The position numbers were made by a program, and so were the translations under genes. Shown in pieces: positions 7,447 through 14,851 of a stretch of 18,581 nucleotides of DNA (the first letter of the stretch is position 1; each line of letters opens with the position of its first letter). The notes under the pieces are model-generated. The model had not been told where the DNA came from, ran no database searches, and saw nothing but the letters and a program-made list of their open reading frames with translations. Source of the DNA: Deltaproteobacteria bacterium (GTDB lineage: Bacteria; Desulfobacterota; UBA8473); assembly GCA_030643245.1 (NCBI GenBank), contig DAOWME010000029.1, forward strand, positions 1 through 18,581. The letters run 5' to 3'.

Positions 7447-9009
7447 TTGAAGGTAGTTACTGCTGAAATTATGCAGAAGCTGGATAGAAGGGCTATTGAA
7501 GAATACGGAATCCCGGGGATAGTCCTGATGGAAAATGCGGGGATAGGGGCAACAGAGGTCATTAGGAGGGATTATCCCGGGCTTACCTGCAAGAAGGTTG
7601 CGGTCTTTTCCGGTAAGGGAAACAATGGTGGCGATGGTTTTGTCATTGCCAGGCATCTTTTTAATAAGGGCGTTGATGTAAGGGTATATCTCTTGGCTGC
7701 CGGAGACAGCCTCCTGGGAGATGCCGGAACTAATTTCAATATCATACGACGAATGGGTATAGATATCTTTGAATTGGGGGGTGCGGGGTCCCTGGACTCA
7801 GTTTGGAATGAGTTGAAGGGCTGCGATTTGATTGTCGATGCTATCTTTGGGACCGGTTTGAACTCTGAAGTGAGAGGTCTCTTCGCGGAAGTCATAGAGA
7901 TCTTGAACCGTGTAGATGCCCCAAAGGTTTCCGTTGATATACCATCAGGGTTGAGCGCGGATACAGGGAAGATTCTGGGAAAGTGCGTCAATGCGGATAT
8001 TACAATAACCTTTGCCCATCCCAAGATCGGATTGCTTGTCAACCCGGGGTCAGAGTATGTAGGAAGACTCGAAATAATTGATATAAGTATCCCCAGGCAT
8101 CTGATCGATGAAGAGAAGATACAAGATCATGTTATTGATAGAGAAGATTTGGGAGTCCTCATTAAACCCCGAGACCTCGATTCCCATAAGGGAGGTTTTG
8201 GGCATCTATTAGTGGTGGCCGGGTCTATAGGTAAGACCGGGGCAGCGGCTTTAACCTGCCGGGGAGCTATGAGGGCCGGGGTTGGGCTTGTTACCCTCGG
8301 TATCCCTGAAAGTCTCAACCCGATAATGGAGAACAAGTTGACAGAGGTAATGACTGAACCCATGTTGGAAGGGACCCCGGGGTCCTTGGGGGTTGGGGCC
8401 TTTGAAGAGATTAAGGTTTTAACGGAGAATAAGAATGCACTGGCAATAGGGCCCGGGATATCTACGGAGGATGAGACGGCAGAGGTTCTTCAGAGGATTA
8501 TCAAAGAGATCAATATACCACTGGTGATCGATGCTGACGGCCTCAATGCTCTGGCAAGAGACACAGAGGTTTTGAAAAAAGCAAAGGCGCCTGTTCTCCT
8601 GACCCCTCATCCAGGGGAGATGGCAAAGTTGATAAAAACATCCACAAGGGAAATCCAGGATGAGAGGGTCGAGGTTGCCCGTAGATTTGCCCTGGAACAT
8701 AATGTCTGCCTCGTTTTAAAAGGCTGGAAGACCCTCATAGCAGATCCTGAAGGGAACATCTATATCAACCCAACGGGAAATCCAGGGATGGCTACCGCCG
8801 GCATGGGGGATGTCTTGACAGGTATGCTGTCAAGTTTTGTCGCCCAGGGATTCGACATTGTGGATGCCGCCAAATTGGCGGTCTTTTCTCATGGATTGGC
8901 AGGGGACATTATAGCTTCCGAAAGAGGAGAGATAGGCTTGCTTGCCACGGATCTTATAGAGAAGATACCGGCGGTCTTGAGTGGCCTGCGAAATCATGTT
9001 GATAGTTGA
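7447..9009 (+). CDS. nnr: Bifunctional NAD(P)HX epimerase / ADP-dependent NAD(P)HX dehydratase
   Basis: This enzyme repairs NADHX and NADPHX, damaged hydrated cofactors. The N-terminal YjeF_N-like epimerase domain spans residues about 1-215, with SGKGNNGGDGFVIARHL near 55-71. The C-terminal ribokinase-like dehydratase spans about 225-515, with GGFGHLLVVAGS (249-260), DADGLN (362-367), TPHPGE (386-391) and GNPGMATAGMGDVLTG (444-459). That last block normally reads ATGG; here it is ATAG, a small change. The start is TTG, with GGAGAG at 7435-7440, and it begins one base after the acpS stop. Its length of 520 aa matches the E. coli YjeF fusion arrangement. Confidence 0.95.
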   Translation: MKVVTAEIMQKLDRRAIEEYGIPGIVLMENAGIGATEVIRRDYPGLTCKKVAVFSGKGNNGGDGFVIARHLFNKGVDVRVYLLAAGDSLLGDAGTNFNIIRRMGIDIFELGGAGSLDSVWNELKGCDLIVDAIFGTGLNSEVRGLFAEVIEILNRVDAPKVSVDIPSGLSADTGKILGKCVNADITITFAHPKIGLLVNPGSEYVGRLEIIDISIPRHLIDEEKIQDHVIDREDLGVLIKPRDLDSHKGGFGHLLVVAGSIGKTGAAALTCRGAMRAGVGLVTLGIPESLNPIMENKLTEVMTEPMLEGTPGSLGVGAFEEIKVLTENKNALAIGPGISTEDETAEVLQRIIKEINIPLVIDADGLNALARDTEVLKKAKAPVLLTPHPGEMAKLIKTSTREIQDERVEVARRFALEHNVCLVLKGWKTLIADPEGNIYINPTGNPGMATAGMGDVLTGMLSSFVAQGFDIVDAAKLAVFSHGLAGDIIASERGEIGLLATDLIEKIPAVLSGLRNHVDS

Positions 9010-9024
9010 CCACTAGTACTTGTT

Positions 9025-9504
9025 GTGAAAGGAAAGCGAATCAAGATAGAGTTGAAAAGTGCGCAGGCCACCTTTGATTTTGGAAAGCTTTTGGGCAAAT
9101 ATCTGGTGGCCGGTGACATAGTGGCATTGATCGGAGACTTGGGGGCTGGAAAAACCCAATTAGCGAAAGGACTCGCCCGGGGATTAGGTGTTCCGGAAGA
9201 ATATTACATAACCAGCCCAACATACACCGTAATAAATGAATACCCCGGCACAACCCCTTTTTACCATTTCGATCTTTACCGTGTAGAAGAGGGCTCGGAC
9301 CTGGAGGACATCGGATATGAAGAATACTTTAATGGAAGGGGGGTTGCTGTAATTGAGTGGGCAGAGAAGATGGTCCACCTCCTGCCGGAAGATAGGATGG
9401 AGATACACATTGTTCATCTAGGAGAAAGTATTAGAGGCATGGAGGTAATTGGATTTGGGGATCATTTTGAAGGGATCGTTGATGCGTTAACACACTTATT
9501 TTAA
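9025..9504 (+). CDS. tsaE: tRNA threonylcarbamoyladenosine biosynthesis ATPase TsaE
   Basis: TsaE is the small ATPase that works with the TsaB-TsaD dimer to place the t6A modification on tRNAs reading ANN codons. The P-loop GDLGAGKT is at residues 37-44, the SPTYT switch-like segment at 64-68, HFDLYR at 81-86, and the Walker B-type IEWAE at 110-114. The length of 159 aa is normal. The start is GTG 9025, 15 bp after nnr, but no strong RBS is visible, so translation may depend on coupling with nnr. Its place at the end of this block is typical of the phylum. Confidence 0.93.
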   Translation: MKGKRIKIELKSAQATFDFGKLLGKYLVAGDIVALIGDLGAGKTQLAKGLARGLGVPEEYYITSPTYTVINEYPGTTPFYHFDLYRVEEGSDLEDIGYEEYFNGRGVAVIEWAEKMVHLLPEDRMEIHIVHLGESIRGMEVIGFGDHFEGIVDALTHLF

Positions 9505-9547
9505 TAAGGTTTTCACTTGGAGTTTGAGAAAGGGTGGAGGACGAAAC

Positions 9548-10219
9548 ATGGAGATCTTGGATGAGGCTCTAAGAAAGGGCCAGAGTACACTTTCCGAATA
9601 CCAGTCAAAAAGTTTTTTGGCTTCCTATGGTATTCCAATAACAAAAGAGCGGTTAGTTAAGACTAGGGAAGAGGCGATTCAAGCAGCAAAAGAGATAGGG
9701 TTCCCTGTGGTATTAAAAGCCTGCGCCCCGGAGATAACTCATAAGACGGAACTCAATCTGATTGAGCTTGATTTGAGGGATGACGTTTCTCTTTCTGATG
9801 CCTATGACAGAGTTACCGGTCATGAGGGTGTTTCTGTTGATGGCGTACTGGTTCAGGAAATGATTAAGGGGCAGAGAGAACTGGTTATCGGTTTGACTCG
9901 TGATCCACAATTTGGGCCCTGCGTGATGTTTGGACTGGGCGGAATTTTTACGGAAATCCTCAATGATGTTTCCTTTCGTATAGCCCCTTTAGAAGAGAAG
10001 GATGCCCAGGAGATGATAAGAGAGATCAAGAGCCATAAGATCTTGGATGCGTTTCGTGGGCAGCCCCCGGTTGATGTTGACGTTCTCTGCCATGCATTAG
10101 TGTCAATCGGTGAGATCGGCATGAAGTTTGATCAGATCAAAGAGATCGATGTGAACCCATTGATAATTAATGGTGACCAACCAGTTGCTGTTGATGCGCT
10201 GGTTGTACTGGATGTATAA
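9548..10219 (+). CDS. Stand-alone ATP-grasp subunit, acetyl-CoA synthetase (ADP-forming) beta-like
   Basis: The protein is one ATP-grasp domain (ATP-grasp_5 type) like the beta subunit of ADP-forming acyl-CoA synthetases, which swap an acyl-CoA thioester for ATP or the reverse. Motifs include SKSFLASYGIP (20-30), FPVVLKACAPEITHK (52-66), VQEM, ELVIGLTRDPQFGP, GLGGIFTEILNDVSFR and EIDVNPL. His65 aligns with the phosphorylatable His71-beta described for the archaeal enzyme. The following loop reads ELNLIEL where the family usually has a D/E-x-GGV-x-L pattern, so a glycine pair is lost. No alpha subunit (CoA-binding and ligase domains) is in the window, so a partner must be encoded elsewhere. 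Start: GGAGG at 9536-9540 precedes ATG 9548, giving 223 aa. It lies between tsaE and a CoA-transferase pair, which suggests a role in acyl-CoA activation. Confidence 0.85.
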   Translation: MEILDEALRKGQSTLSEYQSKSFLASYGIPITKERLVKTREEAIQAAKEIGFPVVLKACAPEITHKTELNLIELDLRDDVSLSDAYDRVTGHEGVSVDGVLVQEMIKGQRELVIGLTRDPQFGPCVMFGLGGIFTEILNDVSFRIAPLEEKDAQEMIREIKSHKILDAFRGQPPVDVDVLCHALVSIGEIGMKFDQIKEIDVNPLIINGDQPVAVDALVVLDV

Positions 10220-10280
10220 GTAGAGTCCGGTTTTCATCATTGTACTCATTTCGAAGATTTGGAAGGAACGGTTAGACGAC

Positions 10281-11237
10281 ATGAAAAGCAAGATAATGAC
10301 GATGCGCGAAGCGATCAGGGCGTTCGTTAATGATGGTGATGTGGTTTACCTCGGAGGCTTTCTTCAACATGAACCATACGCTGCCGTACATGAGATTATA
10401 AGACAAGAAAAAAGGAGGCTAACTGTAACGAAATCCGCCGGTATGATAGCTCTTGATCAGATGATAGGGGCTGGCTGCATAGATAAGGTAATCAGTACCT
10501 ATATCTGGAATCCCCTGCCCAAACCGGCCCATGCTCTGAGGAGGTGCGTGGAAAAGGAGATACCTCACAAGATCCAGATGGAAGACTATTCCTTCTTAAG
10601 CCTCACCCTAGCTTACTTTGCTGGTGCCTTGGACTTGCCGTTCGTAGCTACAAAGACGTTATTGGGTTCTGATTTCACCAAACACTCATCTTTTCTCGGC
10701 GAAAACAAACTGAAGATAGTGGAGTCTCCATTCAATGGAGAAAAAGTGTGCCTCATAGCGCCTCTAAAGCACGATGTGGGCATAATTCAGGTCCAGAGGG
10801 TAGATAAGGAAGGGAATGCTCAAGCCTGGGGGCTGATGGGGGATAGTAAATATGGAATTAACTCTTGCTCAAAGGTAATCATATGTGCGGAAGAGATCGT
10901 GGATACTGAGGTGATAATAAAAGATCCGAGCCGGACAATAATCCCTGGGTTTAAAGTAAATGCTGTCGTAGAAGAACCGTTCGGAGCACATCCGTCATAT
11001 GTGTCGGGCTACTATGATATGGATTGGAGATACTTCTCTTTCTATGACAAAGCTACAGAGACCCTTGATGGTTTTGAGGACTATCTCAAAGAATGGGTTC
11101 ATGGTGTCAAGGATAGGAGTGAGTATATGAAAAAGATTGGCAAGAAGACCCTTGAAGATTTAAAACCGGGGCCATGGAGTGGTAGTCCGGTTGATTACGG
11201 ATACTGTGGCAGATTCCAGGAGGACTATGTCTCATGA
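10281..11237 (+). CDS. Class I CoA-transferase, alpha subunit (glutaconate CoA-transferase A-like)
   Basis: This is the larger subunit of a two-subunit family I CoA-transferase, related to glutaconate CoA-transferase GctA and to IpdA of steroid degradation. Visible features are an N-terminal MREAIRAFVNDGDVVYLGGF segment, the EIIRQEKRRLTV strand-helix and MIGAGCIDKVIST. IIQVQRVDKEGNAQ and SKVIICAEEIVDTEVI follow. The length of 318 aa is normal. GGAAGGAA at 10261-10268 precedes the ATG. It overlaps the beta-subunit gene by 4 bp (ATGA), which fits 1:1 production of the subunits. The acyl substrate cannot be read from the sequence; a dicarboxylic or aromatic-derived acid is possible. Confidence 0.85.
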   Translation: MKSKIMTMREAIRAFVNDGDVVYLGGFLQHEPYAAVHEIIRQEKRRLTVTKSAGMIALDQMIGAGCIDKVISTYIWNPLPKPAHALRRCVEKEIPHKIQMEDYSFLSLTLAYFAGALDLPFVATKTLLGSDFTKHSSFLGENKLKIVESPFNGEKVCLIAPLKHDVGIIQVQRVDKEGNAQAWGLMGDSKYGINSCSKVIICAEEIVDTEVIIKDPSRTIIPGFKVNAVVEEPFGAHPSYVSGYYDMDWRYFSFYDKATETLDGFEDYLKEWVHGVKDRSEYMKKIGKKTLEDLKPGPWSGSPVDYGYCGRFQEDYVS

Positions 11238-12043
11238 AATATTCGGCCGATTATACGCATATTGAGATGATGATAGTGGCCGGTTCCAGAGAGATAAGCA
11301 ACGGCCAAATATTGGCTGTGGGTACGCAGTGGCCTATCATTACGGCCATGCTTGCCAAGAAGACCCATGCCCCGGACGTGGCCATCTTCTATGAGGGTGG
11401 GGCTGTCATAGGATCTATTCCGGACAGGATTCCTCTTTTTACTGGTGATCCGTGCGTAGCATCCAATGCGGTATTGCTGAATGATTCTCTGGACACCCTT
11501 GGGATGATACTTCATGCAGGGCATCCTGATATTGCCCTTCTCCCTGCCGCTAATGTGGACAAGTACGGAAATATCAACACAACGTGTTTTGGAGATTATT
11601 CAAAACCGCTATTTCGCCTTGGTGGGAGTGGCGGTGCATGTGATTTTGGAAGTCTGGCAAAAAGGGTTATAACGATGCTTGAGCATGAGAAGCAGAGGTT
11701 TCCTGAAAAGGTAGATTTCATTACAACCCCCGGATACCTTGACGGTTCCAATTCAAGGGAAGAGTCGGGTTTAAAACCCGACACCGGTCCCAGTGCGGTC
11801 ATAACTACCCTCGGCATTTTTAGGTTTGATAAGGATACGCGGGAGATGTATCTTGACACGTATTATCCGGGAGGGAGCGTAGAAGAGGTTAAAGAGGGGT
11901 TCCAATGGGATATAAAGGTGTCTGAGAACCTGAAAGTGGCTGATCCACCTACAGAGGCGTATATCAGGGTATTGCGGGAAGAGCTGGACCCTTTAGGTAT
12001 GTATTTGAAAGATAACAGGGCAAAACCTATACTCACACTTTGA
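11234..12043 (+). CDS. Class I CoA-transferase, beta subunit (glutaconate CoA-transferase B-like)
   Basis: This is the partner of the preceding subunit. In this family the beta subunit supplies the glutamate that forms the glutamyl-CoA thioester. Here the motif is IFYEGGAVIG with Glu54, the same number as the catalytic Glu54 of Acidaminococcus GctB. This supports true CoA-transfer, as against the IpdAB-type ring hydrolases, which lack that glutamate. Other landmarks are LLPAANVDKYGNINTT, GSGGACDFGSLAKR and ITTLGIFRFD. At 269 aa it is full length. Family 2 repeat copy 2 begins 12 bp after its stop. Confidence 0.85.
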   Translation: MKYSADYTHIEMMIVAGSREISNGQILAVGTQWPIITAMLAKKTHAPDVAIFYEGGAVIGSIPDRIPLFTGDPCVASNAVLLNDSLDTLGMILHAGHPDIALLPAANVDKYGNINTTCFGDYSKPLFRLGGSGGACDFGSLAKRVITMLEHEKQRFPEKVDFITTPGYLDGSNSREESGLKPDTGPSAVITTLGIFRFDKDTREMYLDTYYPGGSVEEVKEGFQWDIKVSENLKVADPPTEAYIRVLREELDPLGMYLKDNRAKPILTL

Positions 12044-12055
12044 CGTTATCCAGCG

Positions 12056-12234
12056 TAACTTGATTTGTATAGGAAATCCCATTTTTTAGTCAATAATATC
12101 AATTAGTTCCTGACTATGTGTGCTAACCACTCACAGCTGATAAGCTATTAAGCTGATAAAAGTCAAACAGACTTAACGGCTTAACAGCCAGCAGCTCGCC
12201 CGAAGGGCGCTAACTTGAACGGGCAGGAAATCCC
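12056..12234 (+). repeat. Intergenic repeat family 2, copy 2 with three 8-bp units
   Basis: This is the direct-orientation partner of 4742-4911. It shares TAACTTGA, GTATAGGAAATCCCATTTTT and the run through CTGACTATGTGTGC. It has three 8-bp units (GCTGATAA, GCTATTAA, GCTGATAA at 12136-12159) against five in copy 1, so unit number varies. The end hairpin CGCCC-GAA-GGGCG (12197-12209) is perfectly paired. Straight after it, at 12211-12234, a second start of the same repeat appears (TAACTTGAAC, four bases, AGGAAATCCC), so the unit may occur in tandem elsewhere. Confidence 0.85.
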
Positions 12235-12269
12235 GGACTTGGTTTTAACTTCGGCCTCGCCCCTTAGCT

Positions 12270-12325
12270 GGACAGGAAGCCATGGAGGGATTTTACCCTC
12301 ATGGCAATGACGAGAATGCCTGTCC
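12270..12325. terminator. Nested stem-loop between convergent genes, possible terminator or repeat
   Basis: An outer stem GGACAGG (12270-12276) pairs perfectly with CCTGTCC (12319-12325). An inner stem GCCATGGAGGG (12279-12289) pairs with CCCTCATGGC (12296-12305) with one bulged G. It lies between the ends of the CoA-transferase genes (plus) and mazG (minus), where a two-way terminator would be expected. There is no T-run on either side, so intrinsic termination is not assured; it may instead be a small palindromic repeat. Confidence 0.4.
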
Positions 12326-12350
12326 GGTGATAACCGAACCCCATGAAAGG

Positions 12351-13076
12351 TTACGTAGTGTTTTGCTGCTTTAAGGATTTTTCGGTTTCCTTGAATTGGT
12401 ATATGAACTTCATAATGGCCTTTCTCAACGCCTCTTCAGGGTTGATTTCCAAGAACCTACCCAAATTTACTAATGAGAACAGGATATCCCCTAGTTCCTC
12501 TTCCATCCTGTCCGGGTCTTTTCCCTTTACAGTCGCTCTTAATTTTACTATACCTTTTTCAAGTGCCGCAAGTGTGCCCTTTAGGCTGCCCCGGTCAAAC
12601 CCCGCGTGAGCAGCCCTTTTCGTAATTCTGAAGGCTCTCAAGAGACCTGGTAGGCTGTTGGGGATAGTCTCTAAAACAGAACTTCCCTCTCGTTCTTTTT
12701 CCTCTTCCTTTATTTGCCACCATATTTTTTTGACGTCCTTGCTATCTTTTGCACTCTTACTACCGAATACATGAGGGTGACGCCTGATCATCTTTTCTTT
12801 TGCAAAGTTGATAACATCGAATATATCAAAATCTTTTTTTTCTTCTGATATCTCTGCCAGAAAGACGAGTTGAAAAAGCGTATCCCCCAATTCCTCCTTA
12901 AGTTGTCCTGCAGAGCCTGACTCAATAGCGTCCAATACTTCGTAGCACTCTTCGACTAGATACCATTTTAGTGTTTCCTTGGTCTGCTCTCTATCCCAGG
13001 GACATCCTTCTGGTCCCCTCAATCTTTTCATTACTTGAAGCAGGCCCTTAAGATCTCCCGCGTTATCGTATTCCAA
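12351..13076 (-). CDS. mazG: Nucleoside triphosphate pyrophosphohydrolase MazG
   Basis: MazG hydrolyses NTPs and dNTPs to monophosphates and pyrophosphate, acting as house-cleaning and, in E. coli, lowering ppGpp during starvation. Two MazG domains are visible. The first has GCPWDREQT (24-32), EECYE with the metal-binding Glu residues (42-46), EELGD (61-65) and HPHVFG (100-105). The second has RAAHAGFD (154-161) and EEELGD (192-197). At 241 aa it is the full two-domain form. The start is TTG, with GGAGGA six bases upstream. It is the only minus-strand gene here and converges on the CoA-transferase genes; its promoter should lie in 13077-13160, next to the palindromic element. Confidence 0.95.
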   Translation of the reverse strand: MEYDNAGDLKGLLQVMKRLRGPEGCPWDREQTKETLKWYLVEECYEVLDAIESGSAGQLKEELGDTLFQLVFLAEISEEKKDFDIFDVINFAKEKMIRRHPHVFGSKSAKDSKDVKKIWWQIKEEEKEREGSSVLETIPNSLPGLLRAFRITKRAAHAGFDRGSLKGTLAALEKGIVKLRATVKGKDPDRMEEELGDILFSLVNLGRFLEINPEEALRKAIMKFIYQFKETEKSLKQQNTT

Positions 13077-13160
13077 GATTCCTCCTTAGAAGTTATGGAA
13101 AGCCAATCTAACAGGTCGAAAAACTTTGAATCCCTTTCCGAAACATGGTATAAAATATTC

Positions 13161-13471
13161 GGCAGCCTTCATAAAAGCTATAAAGTAGTTTACACTTTCG
13201 AATAAAAAAACGGTCTCGGCACAGATTCAACGGTGGTTAAATTTTAATCTGTGCAGCTGTTTGAGCATTTTAGTGAGCGTTAAGAAAGAACAGGGGGGAA
13301 AGCCTTGTTTTTTGAATGATTGTAGTTCCAAAACCTATAGGTTAAATTTAGTAGCTTTAGACTGTTCTTTCTTTATGCTCACTTAGATGCGAGTTCTGCA
13401 CGGGTTAAAATTTAACCACCGTTGAAGCAGCCATAATTTAAAAAGTGTAAACCGATGTATGAAGGATGCCC
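13161..13471. repeat. Complete 311-bp palindromic element, family 1 (arms B and C)
   Basis: Arm B (13161-13320) is the reverse complement of arm A; arm C (about 13362-13471) is the reverse complement of solo arm D. B and C are diverged inverted copies of one another. They share CTGTTCTTTC, GCTCACT, AAAATTTAACCACCGTTGAA, AAAGTGTAAAC and ATGAAGG. The outer ends are GGCAGCCTTCAT and ATGAAGGATGCCC, and the centre has AAAACCTATAGGTT. A transcript would fold into a long hairpin. No transposase and no clear target duplication were found, so it is MITE-like in form only. The rest of the mazG-CaiB gap (13077-13160 and 13472-13524) holds leaders and no ORF. Confidence 0.85.
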
Positions 13472-13524
13472 ATAAAAGGTGCCTAGAAATTAGAAGTACC
13501 GACCATTAAAGGAGGAAACAGCCA

Positions 13525-14691
13525 ATGACATTGCCTTTGGAAGGGATCAGGATACTGGACCTGTCAAGACTCTTGCCGGGTCCATATTGCTCTATGCTGC
13601 TTTCAGACCTGGGAGCAGAGGTGATCAAGTTCGAGCAGCCCGGTGTGGGGGATTATGTGCGGGAGATGATCCCGGAGATATTCATGAGTGTCAATCGAAA
13701 TAAGAAAAGCGTCACTTTGAGTCTGAAAGCTGAGAAAGGAAAGGAAATCTTTTATGGGATGGTTGAAAAGTCGGATGTTGTATTGGAAGGTTTCAGCCCG
13801 GGCGTGACAAAGAGGTTGGGTGTTGACTATGAGGCGGTCAGAAAGATAAACTCCATGATTGTCTATTGTTCAGTGTCCGGTTTTGGACAGGACGGTCCAT
13901 ACCGGGACATACCGGGCCATGACATAAACTACCTGGGAGTGGGGGGGGTGTTAAGTCTCCCGGGGCAGGTAGGAGTGGCGCCCTCAAGACCAGGCTTACC
14001 GATAGTTGATCTAAGTTCGAGCATGTTTGCTGCGGTCTCGATCCTTGCTGCCCTGATGGCAAGGGACAAGATCGGAAAAGGACAATACATAGATGTCTCG
14101 ATGACAGATGGGATCGTTTCCTGGATGAGCGTTCGTGCCGGGGGGTATCTCACCACGGGGAAGGTGCCGGGGGTTACTGAAATGGGTCACCTTGCACCTG
14201 CGAATGACATATTCGAGACAAAGGATGGTACAAAGGTTACTGTGGGGGCACTTGAGGAGCATTTCTGGGAAAGCCTCTGTAAGGTGCTTGGATTAAAGGA
14301 ATTACTCGATAATCCTCGGTACAGTACTCACAAGAAGAGGATCGAAAACGGCAAGGAGATATCTAAAGAACTGAGGGCAGCATTCTTAAGGAAGAACAGG
14401 AGCGAATGGATTGAAGAGATGAACAAAGCCCGTGTCCCCTGCGGTCCTGTCAATACTATGGAAGAGGTCTTTTCCGACCCACATATTTTACACAGGGGGC
14501 TGGTAAAGGAGATAGATGACCCTCAGTTAGGGAAGATAAGACAGGTACCCTTCCCCGTTAAATTCTCAGAAACCCCGGCCCGAGTCAAAAGCCCTCCTCC
14601 GAAGATGGGAGAACATACTGAAGAGGTGCTGCTTTCCTTTGGGTACACCAAGGAAGATATTGAAGATTTAAGAAGAGAGAAAGTGATTTAG
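13525..14691 (+). CDS. CaiB/BaiF family protein, alpha-methylacyl-CoA racemase-like
   Basis: The family (class III CoA-transferases) includes CoA-transferases and alpha-methylacyl-CoA racemases. N-terminal ILDLSRLLPGPYCSMLLSDLGAEVIKFE and GFGQDGPYRD are general family signatures. GHDINY places His132, and PIVDLSSSM places Asp162, 30 residues apart, as His126 and Asp156 are in the M. tuberculosis racemase MCR. VGALEEHFW gives Glu244 at the position of MCR Glu241. These residues favour a racemase acting on 2-methylacyl-CoA, but a transferase remains possible because Asp162 also corresponds to the transferase nucleophile. The length of 388 aa is typical. GGAGG lies just before the ATG. The acyl-CoA dehydrogenase downstream fits branched-chain acyl-CoA breakdown. 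Confidence 0.85.
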   Translation: MTLPLEGIRILDLSRLLPGPYCSMLLSDLGAEVIKFEQPGVGDYVREMIPEIFMSVNRNKKSVTLSLKAEKGKEIFYGMVEKSDVVLEGFSPGVTKRLGVDYEAVRKINSMIVYCSVSGFGQDGPYRDIPGHDINYLGVGGVLSLPGQVGVAPSRPGLPIVDLSSSMFAAVSILAALMARDKIGKGQYIDVSMTDGIVSWMSVRAGGYLTTGKVPGVTEMGHLAPANDIFETKDGTKVTVGALEEHFWESLCKVLGLKELLDNPRYSTHKKRIENGKEISKELRAAFLRKNRSEWIEEMNKARVPCGPVNTMEEVFSDPHILHRGLVKEIDDPQLGKIRQVPFPVKFSETPARVKSPPPKMGEHTEEVLLSFGYTKEDIEDLRREKVI

Positions 14692-14695
14692 CCTG

Positions 14696-14795
14696 GTTTC
14701 CATCCAGAAATGGCACTTTTTTTCAATTGCTACATCAGTCTGCTCCTCATAATCCCTTGACCTTGCGAAAAATTGCTCATTTCTGAAGTGGAAAC
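14696..14795. repeat. Imperfect 100-bp inverted repeat after the CaiB-family gene
   Basis: GTTTCCA and CAGAAATG (14696-14712) pair with CATTTCTG (14778-14785) and TGGAAAC (14789-14795). A weaker match continues inward through the T-rich stretch at 14713-14723 and the A-rich stretch near 14768-14773. It begins 5 bp after the stop codon, so it could act as a terminator or be a small palindromic element. Confidence 0.45.
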
Positions 14796-14851
14796 TTGTG
14801 TGGCCTTGTCCCTAAGATGCAATTGTGAGTGGCGCTAGTTTAAAATAATGA

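Noticed and set aside
10281..12043. The pair considered as IpdAB (steroid ring hydrolase).
   Set aside because: The beta subunit keeps the catalytic Glu54 of true CoA-transferases, which IpdB lacks.
12343..12609. An 88-codon plus-strand ORF opposite the end of mazG.
   Set aside because: It is antisense to conserved MazG coding sequence and has no RBS or family features.
13161..13471. The complete palindrome considered as an IS element.
   Set aside because: At 311 bp it has no room for a transposase and no clear target duplication, so only a repeat or MITE-like label is supported.
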